Shown here piece by piece: positions 1-5,114 of a stretch of 5,114 nt of DNA. Source of the stretch: Candidatus Poseidonia sp. (GTDB taxonomy: Archaea > Thermoplasmatota > Poseidoniia > Poseidoniales > Poseidoniaceae). Position 1 is the stretch's first letter. Every line of letters begins with the position of its first letter. The notes beneath the pieces were generated by a model. That model searched no databases and had not been told where the DNA came from. It saw nothing but the letters and a program-made list of their open reading frames with translations. The translations under genes and the position numbers were made by a program. Location of the stretch: the NCBI GenBank assembly GCA_013330155.1, contig DUIU01000114.1, forward strand, positions 1 through 5,114. Direction: 5' to 3'.

Positions 1-2519
1 CGCTTCAACGTGGGCACCATGTCGCCCAGAGCGGCTAGCAAACGCGCCCGTTCATTGTCATCATGATCTCCAGCAGGCAAGAGGCGCAGGGAGAGGCGCA
101 ACAATCGACCGATGCGAACGTCCCTTGGAACAACGTTCACCTGCCCGGCTAAATTTCGCCGCACATCTTGAAGCGCTTCTAATCCTCCTTGTTCAACGGT
201 TGCAGCCAGTTCATGAAGGCCCAACACCGCCACAAGGTTCGTGAGCGAAGCGAGGGCTTTTTTGGTTCCATCACCCGTGTTTACCTCGGTTGGTACGGCG
301 GGCGTAGCTTCAACGGGTTCTGTTTCCTCTACGTTGATGGTTTCGTCTTCCGCGGGTTGAGTTGGGGGTTCTTTTGTTTCCAAAACCGCTTCGAGGATTT
401 CTTCCTCTTTTTCTTCAATAGGAGTCGCTAGGGCCGTTTTAGCCGTCTTCATTTCTTCTTCCGAAATCCTCTCGCTTATGCTTTCGTTTTCGTCGAGGGG
501 CTTTTCTTCCTCGCCAGTATCCATGGCTTCCAACATGGCTTCGTGTGCTTCCTCAAGGGCTGAAGCGGGCTGAAGCACCTGTCGCTCGCGGTGTTCAGGG
601 ATGGGCACCAGAGTGGGGCGGCCCATGGCGGGTTGCCAGAGTTGCAATTCATACCCCTCGTCCTCGACGGCGCGTGAAGCGAGGTGCGTGGTATAATTTG
701 GGATTTGCAAGTTGAGGTGAGCCAACCAAGGCGGCTGCTGACTCATCATTTCCACTTCCAAGGCCAATTTCACATCTCTTTCCCAAGGCAATGCGAGAAG
801 ACGACGTCGAAGAACATCATGCCGTTGGAGGTGAGGTCGCGCATCGCTCAATTCCCGAGCGACTTGTAGCGGCGCATCCTTGACCTCGGCCAACCACTTG
901 TCAACCCCCCATCCGGCCTGGCGAAGTGATTCGAGTTCTGCTGCAATCGATGCCCGCATTCTCGATTGAACCATGCTGGACTGGCTTGAGCTTTCGTAGG
1001 CTCCGTTTGATCGGGTGAGATGGGCAACATGCTGCTCAAGTTCGACCAGATTTAACTCTGAGGTCATCACCTCATGTTCCAACCTTCCAGAACGACGCAG
1101 AGCGGCCAACTCGTCTTCAAGCATCACACGGTGGCGTTCAACTCGGCGGGTGAACCGTTCAATGAAAGCTTTCATCTCATCAAGAACATCACGCCCTATG
1201 TCTTCAGTGGCGAGCAATTGTTGGCGAAGGGAGACTTCTTCGACACCAGAAAATGAGGTGTCCAAGGCGTTGAACTCTTCGATTAATGCTACCCTTGCAT
1301 CCCATCGCTGTCGCTCCACCGTCATGCGTTCCATGGCGTTCATTGGATCGTCAAAGACCCGTTGCCGCCATTCACTCACTTCCAATCCAGCGTGCTCGTA
1401 GGTTTCCAACAATTCCAACCCATCAAGCTCCAATTTCTTCCACAGAGTGTCCATTTCGTCAACGGCATCCCTCAACCGGTCGGTTTGGTCAAGATGTCCG
1501 ATGTAGGCGCTTGAGACCTCGGTTTGAGATGGCCAGTACCGGGCAAAGCGCTCCCACCGCTCAATCAGCGAGAGGTGCCGCTCAACAACCTGAGCGACCT
1601 CATCGTGATTGGCCTCCCACTGCATCAATTCATTGGGGTGCAATTCACCTTCATGTGGGAAAATAATGCCCCTTTCTCGCCATCCTTGAACGACGTCGGA
1701 CAAGACCTTCCTTCGTTCTTCCAAGGTTTGAGCTACGGCCTGAATCTCGTTGGACAAGTCTTCCAAAGCCGAAGCATCATCCACATCCTGCAAAGCATGG
1801 CATCTTGCCTCCAATTCAATGGCCAGCCCTTCGTCAAAAGGTTGAATCATTTGAACAGCACTAAGCCGTACGTGTTCCTTTTCTGCATGAAAGGCTTGCC
1901 AGCGCTCAAGGATACGTAGGCCTTCAAGCAACGGCAGTTGATTGAGGTCTTCGACGGCATATCCATGGGTTCGGAGGCGTTGAGCACCGGCCTCAATCAT
2001 CTCGACTTGGCGTACTTCATCAGCCTCAACCGTGCCGAGGTGCCTCATGAGTTCATCCACCCGCTCGGGCGATGAAAAGAGTCGGTGGAGTGGCACGACG
2101 GCGGCATGGCTTGAGAGGTCCAAACGGGCCAAACGGTCGTAAAGAGCGTACCATGCATCGCCGTCTCCCCGGTCAAACCAAGCAGGTCTGCTTTGATTCA
2201 ACGGAGGTTCCCATGAAGCCACCGTCCTTACCTCGCGTTCGAAGGCAAGGTAGACTTCCTCCACGGTAAACGGGTCGTTGAGTTGGGCAGCATAATCCGA
2301 TAGAGCCTGACTGAGGGGTTGTGCCCGAGACAATGCATTCAATCGTTCATCAATTTCAGTGGCCGTTTCTCGTCGTTGTTCAAGCCAGACAAGTCGTTCA
2401 TGAAAAGCGTCGCTGTGTTCGGACAGGAAGTCGTTCATCGCCGCTTCAGAAAACCCGAATTGAACGAGCGATGCCAAGCGAACATCACCCGTATCGTGTC
2501 CCTCGCCGTCGCCGTTCAT
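1..2519 (-). CDS. Long helical-repeat protein of unknown function, partial (C-terminus beyond left edge)
   Basis: Reading the complement from the ATG at 2519 gives 839 codons without a stop, running off the left edge. The frame is certain; I do not recognise the family. Layout: residues 1-15 are a short Gly/Asp-rich tail. Residues 16-580 are almost wholly helical and rich in Glu, Arg, Leu and Trp, with a degenerate repeat of the form G-hydrophobic-x-V-x-x-W...P...L (Gly at 22, 186, 284, 378, 442 and 536). Residues 600-641 look partly extended ('GYELQLWQP'). Residues 655-747 are a very acidic linker. Residues 750-839 are a second helical domain. There is no signal peptide, membrane segment, Walker motif or visible catalytic motif, so it looks like a cytoplasmic scaffold or coiled-coil-like protein. 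The absence of a P-loop argues against an SMC/Rad50 ATPase, the usual misannotation for such proteins. Start: ATG 2519 has GAGGG just upstream; an in-frame TTG at 2558 is the only upstream alternative before the stop at 2583-2585. It is divergent from the TPR gene. Confidence 0.92.
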   Translation of the reverse strand, partial: MNGDGEGHDTGDVRLASLVQFGFSEAAMNDFLSEHSDAFHERLVWLEQRRETATEIDERLNALSRAQPLSQALSDYAAQLNDPFTVEEVYLAFEREVRTVASWEPPLNQSRPAWFDRGDGDAWYALYDRLARLDLSSHAAVVPLHRLFSSPERVDELMRHLGTVEADEVRQVEMIEAGAQRLRTHGYAVEDLNQLPLLEGLRILERWQAFHAEKEHVRLSAVQMIQPFDEGLAIELEARCHALQDVDDASALEDLSNEIQAVAQTLEERRKVLSDVVQGWRERGIIFPHEGELHPNELMQWEANHDEVAQVVERHLSLIERWERFARYWPSQTEVSSAYIGHLDQTDRLRDAVDEMDTLWKKLELDGLELLETYEHAGLEVSEWRQRVFDDPMNAMERMTVERQRWDARVALIEEFNALDTSFSGVEEVSLRQQLLATEDIGRDVLDEMKAFIERFTRRVERHRVMLEDELAALRRSGRLEHEVMTSELNLVELEQHVAHLTRSNGAYESSSQSSMVQSRMRASIAAELESLRQAGWGVDKWLAEVKDAPLQVARELSDARPHLQRHDVLRRRLLALPWERDVKLALEVEMMSQQPPWLAHLNLQIPNYTTHLASRAVEDEGYELQLWQPAMGRPTLVPIPEHRERQVLQPASALEEAHEAMLEAMDTGEEEKPLDENESISERISEEEMKTAKTALATPIEEKEEEILEAVLETKEPPTQPAEDETINVEETEPVEATPAVPTEVNTGDGTKKALASLTNLVAVLGLHELAATVEQGGLEALQDVRRNLAGQVNVVPRDVRIGRLLRLSLRLLPAGDHDDNERARLLAALGDMVPTLK
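279..557 (-). other. Acidic, Pro/Thr-containing linker in the long helical protein (residues 655-747)
   Basis: This stretch is dominated by Glu and Asp, with runs such as 'TGEEEKP' and 'IEEKEEEILE', then a Pro/Thr/Val-rich part ('EPPTQPAEDE', 'EATPAVPTEV'). It lacks the Trp-bearing repeat and separates the main helical array from a C-terminal helical domain. It is probably a disordered spacer. The frame stays open through it, so it is a real part of the protein. Confidence 0.7.
783..938 (-). repeat. Protein-level helical repeat unit, best conserved copy B (residues 528-579)
   Basis: This unit opens with 'LRQAGWGVDKW' and ends in 'LLALP'. It aligns without gaps to the copy at residues 370-421 with an offset of 158 residues. 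Identical positions include G536/G378, V539/V381, W542/W384, V546/V388, D548/D390, P550/P392, R561/R403, L570/L412, A576/A418 and L577/L419. I infer a helical hairpin or bundle unit. The similarity is in the protein; I see no matching DNA repeat, so the duplication is old. Confidence 0.6.
1260..1415 (-). repeat. Protein-level helical repeat unit, best conserved copy A (residues 369-420)
   Basis: This unit opens with 'YEHAGLEVSEW', followed by a conserved D-x-P step at 390-392 and the end 'IEEFNALD'. It is the partner of the copy at 783-938. Weaker copies sit at residues 16-63 (2331-2474), 176-226 (1842-1994), 273-330 (1530-1703) and 431-476 (1092-1229). The copy at 273-330 shares the 'LIERW/LIEEF' end. 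Gly-to-Gly spacings are 164, 98, 94, 64 and 94 residues, so the array is irregular and may be missing recognisable units. Confidence 0.55.
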
Positions 2520-2522
2520 TCG

Positions 2523-2527
2523 CCCTC
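2523..2527 (-). promoter_or_regulatory. Possible ribosome binding site supporting the ATG at 2519
   Basis: On the minus strand GAGGG lies three bases before the ATG at 2519. It matches part of the GGAGGTGAT Shine-Dalgarno consensus but is closer to the start than usual. It favours ATG 2519 over the upstream in-frame TTG at 2558, which has no such motif nearby. The evidence is weak. Confidence 0.35.
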
Positions 2528-2670
2528 GTCCATCCCACGGACCATGGAGGGCTTTCAATATGAGCGGTGTGAACGAGGGAAATCACCCCCTCTTTCCTTC
2601 ATGTTGTGCGGGTCGGCATCCTCTGCGAGGGCAAAAAACGGCCTTCTTCGGCCCAAAATCTTCCGCAGAC

Positions 2671-2678
2671 CATAAAGG
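2671..2678 (+). promoter_or_regulatory. TATA-like element upstream of the TPR gene
   Basis: CATAAAGG is centred about 27 bases before the ATG at 2701. In archaea the TATA box lies about 26 bases before the transcription start, so this spacing fits a leaderless transcript starting at or next to the ATG. There is no clear Shine-Dalgarno before 2701, which agrees. A purine-rich BRE element is not evident, so the call is only moderate. Confidence 0.4.
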
Positions 2679-2700
2679 TGCAGCGGACCGCTGTGGGTCA

Positions 2701-4989
2701 ATGAGCCTCATCGTCTTTGGTTTTGGTTTGATTTCTGCGGGTGCTGCGGGGGCCATTGGATACTCGCTGTATCACGGTCACAAGAAAATGACGCGTTTGC
2801 TGGACATGCAAACACTTCTCAGAGAGTCCCAGGCGACTCACTTTCATCACCTTAACGTGGCCACGGAAGGCGTGCTCTCCGACATTCAATCGCTACAGAG
2901 CACCATGGATGCCCTTCGTGCTATTCACCCCGAAATCGATGCATCACTCTCCGTTCATAACTTCTTGATACAGCACGAGGGAGGGGCCTCAAGCACCGTC
3001 GACCTTCCAGCGGCCTGCGCTGTCCTTCGTTCCGTGGTGCAACACCAACCCGTGGAGGAAGGCACCTCCTCCGGCCTTTCTGTCAATCATGCAGGTCTCC
3101 TTCGCCGCCTCCTTGCTGTGTTTGATCATCACCACCTCACCATGGCTTCTCTCCATGTGGACGCCGATACAGCACATCGCCTTGGCCTTGCAGCCTCCCA
3201 CCTCCAACTTTACGAATGGGCAGAAGGAGCCTTAGGAGTGGCCTACCAACTTTCACCTGGTCATGTAAGCGTTCTCGAAGGCCTCGAACACATCGCTCGT
3301 CTCCGCGGCGATGACGCTCTTTATCGACACTGGTTAGAGGCTCGCATGAAGCTCACACCTGACAACCCGGACTTGCTGCGAGCCCACGCCCACCTTTTGG
3401 CCTCGATGGGCGATGAGGAAGCTGAGCGAGCGGTGCGACGCTTGGAAGCCCTTGGTGTCGACACAGCGGCCGACCGGTCCCTCCTCTCCGGACTCCGTGC
3501 CCGAGCAGGGGCTCGGACAGAAGCCATTGAAGCCATCCTTCAGGCATTGGAAGAAGATCCATCTCGTTCCGGCGATTGGTTGCATTATGCTCAGTTACTT
3601 GAAGCGGAAGGCGAATTTGAATTGGCCCTCGAAGCCAACGAACGTTGTTTGACTCTTGACCGTCAATCCGGTGAAGCATGGGCGCTCAAGGCTCGCTTAT
3701 TGGCCGAAAAGAATGGACACGAGCGTGGTGCTCTGAAAGCGGCGACCCACGCTGTTGCTTTGGACGCAGGTGGAGTGGACACCGTGTTCCTCAAAGCCGA
3801 ACTCCTTGAACTGGAGGGGTCCGCCGTTGCTGCGGAAGAAACGCTCCTCAAATCACTGAATGCTCAACCTCACAACGGTGAGTTACGCGCAAGAATCGCT
3901 GGGCGTTATTTGATACAGCATCGGATTGATGATGCTTCAGCACTTCTCTCGTCGACACCGGATGGAATTGACCATGCACTGCTTCACACCGTTGAGGGAC
4001 GGTTGCATTTGGCTCACGCCGACCGACTTCGGGATGGTACCGGAGCAACCGACCAAAACCTTCTGCAGGCTGCTTTGAATGCCTTCAACGGCGCCCTTTC
4101 TCTGAACCGTGAACTCGGTGTAGCTTGGCTCGGTCTTGCTCGCACCCAACGCATGCTTGGAGCGCTTGAAACCGCTACTGAATCCTTGAGCCGAGCTCAG
4201 CGTCTCAGCGATGAGAAAGACCCATCCATCGCCTGCGAGTCCGCTTTGTTGGCTTTGGACCATGGCGACTTGCAAGCCGCTTTACTTCACGTTGATGCCG
4301 CTGAGGTTCACGGGCAAAACGCAACCACGGCCTACATTCGCGGCAACATCTCCGCCGTCAAGGGCCAACTCAAACAGGCGTTGTATCATTACAGCGATTG
4401 TTTGACCCTCGATGGGGAACACATCCGGGCCCGTTTGAATCGAAGTTCGGTCCACATGGGCCTTGATGATGCCCGCAAAGCTCTGGATGATGCCGAAGTC
4501 CTTCTTGACCTGGCTCCACAACTCGCCGTGGGTCGCGTGCGGAAGGGCGATGCTCACATGCATTTGGCTGAATGGGAAGAAGCATCAAAGGAATTCAAGC
4601 ACGTCCTGGAGCAAGCACCACATCACACGCATGCCCTTACCCAATTGGCGGCGTGCTACATGAGCATGGACCGTGCCGAACGTGCCGAAGCCCCCCTCAA
4701 TGAAGCCCTCCGTCAATCTCCTGATCATGCGGCTGCGTGGCACCAACGCGGGCTTTACTACATGCATTTCAACAAGATTGACAACGCCCTCTCGGACTTC
4801 GAAGCGGCTGTACGATGCGATGGCCACCATCTTGACGCACGCCTCCAAATTGCCGCCCACCACCACGGTCTTGGAGACATGGACGCTGCCAGCACAGCAT
4901 GGAAGGCGATTTTGAGCATCGATGCAGAACACCAACTGGCCAAAACCCGCTTACACGAGTGTGAGAAAAACTTGATGACGAATGCGTGA
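2701..4989 (+). CDS. Membrane-anchored tetratricopeptide-repeat (TPR) protein
   Basis: The protein has 762 residues. Residues 2-24 form one hydrophobic, Gly/Ala-rich membrane segment followed at once by 'HGHKKMTR', a basic cluster that by the positive-inside rule puts the rest in the cytoplasm. Residues 30-150 are mostly helical without clear repeats. From about residue 155 to 745 there is a near-continuous series of roughly 34-residue TPR helix pairs with the usual W/Y, G/A, Y/A and P spacing; the clearest start at 292 ('DWLHYAQLLEAEGEFELAL'), 473, 543, 609, 643 and 677. TPR solenoids bind peptides or assemble complexes, so a scaffold or adaptor role is likely; the partner is unknown and no enzymatic domain is present. 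Start: an ATG at 2560 is in frame, but the 47 extra residues are Cys/Gly/Pro-rich, lie in the divergent promoter region and would bury the membrane anchor. ATG 2701 begins exactly at the anchor. His is unusually common (52 of 762). The partial gene at 5017 follows after 27 bases. Confidence 0.93.
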   Translation: MSLIVFGFGLISAGAAGAIGYSLYHGHKKMTRLLDMQTLLRESQATHFHHLNVATEGVLSDIQSLQSTMDALRAIHPEIDASLSVHNFLIQHEGGASSTVDLPAACAVLRSVVQHQPVEEGTSSGLSVNHAGLLRRLLAVFDHHHLTMASLHVDADTAHRLGLAASHLQLYEWAEGALGVAYQLSPGHVSVLEGLEHIARLRGDDALYRHWLEARMKLTPDNPDLLRAHAHLLASMGDEEAERAVRRLEALGVDTAADRSLLSGLRARAGARTEAIEAILQALEEDPSRSGDWLHYAQLLEAEGEFELALEANERCLTLDRQSGEAWALKARLLAEKNGHERGALKAATHAVALDAGGVDTVFLKAELLELEGSAVAAEETLLKSLNAQPHNGELRARIAGRYLIQHRIDDASALLSSTPDGIDHALLHTVEGRLHLAHADRLRDGTGATDQNLLQAALNAFNGALSLNRELGVAWLGLARTQRMLGALETATESLSRAQRLSDEKDPSIACESALLALDHGDLQAALLHVDAAEVHGQNATTAYIRGNISAVKGQLKQALYHYSDCLTLDGEHIRARLNRSSVHMGLDDARKALDDAEVLLDLAPQLAVGRVRKGDAHMHLAEWEEASKEFKHVLEQAPHHTHALTQLAACYMSMDRAERAEAPLNEALRQSPDHAAAWHQRGLYYMHFNKIDNALSDFEAAVRCDGHHLDARLQIAAHHHGLGDMDAASTAWKAILSIDAEHQLAKTRLHECEKNLMTNA
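2704..2772 (+). other. N-terminal transmembrane anchor of the TPR protein (residues 2-24)
   Basis: About 23 uncharged residues include 'FGFGLISAGAAGAIG', with small-xxx-small spacings (G9-A13-G17, S12-A16-G20), a pattern that often lets membrane helices pack together. There is no signal-peptidase-like basic N-region, and the positive charges lie after the segment. It therefore looks like an uncleaved anchor with the N-terminus outside and the TPR domain inside. Confidence 0.75.
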
Positions 4990-5003
4990 ACCCGTTCATA
5001 ATA

Positions 5004-5008
5004 GGGGG
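5004..5008 (+). promoter_or_regulatory. Possible ribosome binding site for the gene starting at 5017
   Basis: GGGGG lies 8 bases before the TTG at 5017, a normal Shine-Dalgarno distance, though it is not a perfect match. It overlaps the 8-base palindrome GGCGCGCC (5007-5014), which is probably coincidental. It supports the TTG start over the later ATG at 5056. Confidence 0.35.
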
Positions 5009-5016
5009 CGCGCCGA

Positions 5017-5114
5017 TTGACCGAAGTCAAAGAACTCAATCTATCCGAGATTTTGATGGCGCTCCAAGATTTTATGACCTCGGATGGGGCCATTTCCGGA
5101 GAACAGCGAGAGTT
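5017..5114 (+). CDS. Partial gene, possible TerB-like or other small helical acidic domain (N-terminus only)
   Basis: The frame is open from 5005 to the right edge, behind an in-frame TAG at 5002-5004. TTG 5017 is the first possible start and gives 'MTEVKELNLSEILMALQDF' followed by 'MTSDGAISGEQRE'; ATG 5056 (codon 14) is the alternative. The amphipathic helix followed by D-G-x-I-x-x-x-x-x-E resembles the 'ADGxIxxxE' turn of TerB-like helical domains, and more loosely an EF-hand-like acidic loop. Only 32 codons are visible, so the family is a guess. The 27-base gap after the TPR stop, with no terminator in it, suggests co-transcription. A TATA-like TTCATAATA at 4995-5003 could be an internal promoter. 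Confidence 0.65.
   Translation, partial: MTEVKELNLSEILMALQDFMTSDGAISGEQRE

Larger units (their letters stand above)
2520..2700. promoter_or_regulatory. Divergent intergenic region between the two large genes
   Basis: These 181 bases separate two genes that point away from each other, so both promoters should lie here. On the minus strand the only AT-rich candidate is an ATATTGAAA stretch at 2553-2561, about 34-42 bases upstream of the ATG. On the plus strand a better TATA-like element is at 2671-2678. Three short inverted repeats are present: GAGGG/CCCTC (2575-2579 with 2588-2592), CCTC/GAGG around a 3-base loop (2620-2630) and GGCC/GGCC around a 6-base loop (2640-2653). They are short enough to be chance and I do not call them operators or terminators. 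The plus frame of the TPR gene is open through this region back to an ATG at 2560, but the extra 47 codons look non-coding. Confidence 0.6.

Noticed and set aside
1..2519. SMC/Rad50-type chromosome segregation ATPase
   Set aside because: The N-terminus has no Walker A motif, there is no long continuous heptad coil flanking a hinge, and the repeated Trp/Pro units do not fit SMC arms.
2583..2592. GGGGGTGATT on the minus strand, close to a strong Shine-Dalgarno
   Set aside because: No usable start codon lies 4-12 bases downstream in an open frame, and the long gene starts more than 60 bases further on.
2575..2653. Three short inverted repeats (GAGGG/CCCTC, CCTC/GAGG, GGCC/GGCC) as operators or terminators
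   Set aside because: Stems are only 4-5 base pairs, with no convincing T-tract in the right orientation; chance is likely.
189..2675. Several plus-strand open frames of 60-131 codons opposite the long minus-strand gene
   Set aside because: They overlap one 839-codon minus-strand frame of coherent composition. Their translations are Arg/Ser/Pro- or Phe-rich with no recognisable domain, as expected of antisense shadows.
5007..5014. 8-base palindrome GGCGCGCC between the TPR gene and the next gene
   Set aside because: A single short palindrome without flanking symmetry or a repeat elsewhere in the window; no regulatory meaning can be supported.
2698..5093. Minus-strand and other-frame open frames within the TPR gene
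   Set aside because: The plus frame has unmistakable TPR periodicity across its length; the others are low-complexity shadows.

Overview
The window reads as a piece of an archaeal chromosome, most likely a Thermoplasmatota-type marine euryarchaeon (Marine Group II / Poseidoniales). That assignment is tentative. It rests on the general look of the proteins (very long acidic helical proteins, a single-anchor TPR protein), the mixed codon use (TTG, CTC and CTT for Leu, few AGA/AGG for Arg), and a TATA-like element about 27 bases upstream of an ATG with no convincing Shine-Dalgarno. There is no rRNA, tRNA or universal marker gene to confirm it, and a bacterial origin is not excluded.

Layout. (1) Positions 1-2519, minus strand: one uninterrupted reading frame of 839 codons that leaves the window on the left, so the protein's C-terminus is missing. 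It is almost entirely helical and carries a degenerate, Trp- and Leu-rich internal repeat that I do not recognise. A highly acidic, proline-containing linker and a second helical domain follow. (2) Positions 2520-2700: a 181-base divergent intergenic region that must hold the promoters of both large genes. (3) Positions 2701-4989, plus strand: a 762-residue protein with one N-terminal membrane segment followed by an almost continuous solenoid of tetratricopeptide (TPR) repeats. (4) From position 5017, plus strand: the first 32 codons of a third gene, 27 bases behind the TPR gene and probably co-transcribed with it. Its visible end has an acidic 'SDGAISGEQRE' motif that recalls TerB-like helical domains.

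How they may work together (inference). Neither large gene shows an enzyme active site. Both encode extended helical scaffolds, one soluble or peripheral and one tethered to the membrane, facing each other across a shared promoter region. This suggests a structural or protein-assembly role rather than metabolism, but nothing in the sequence fixes the function. I saw no mobile element, CRISPR array, RNA gene, frameshift or convincing terminator.
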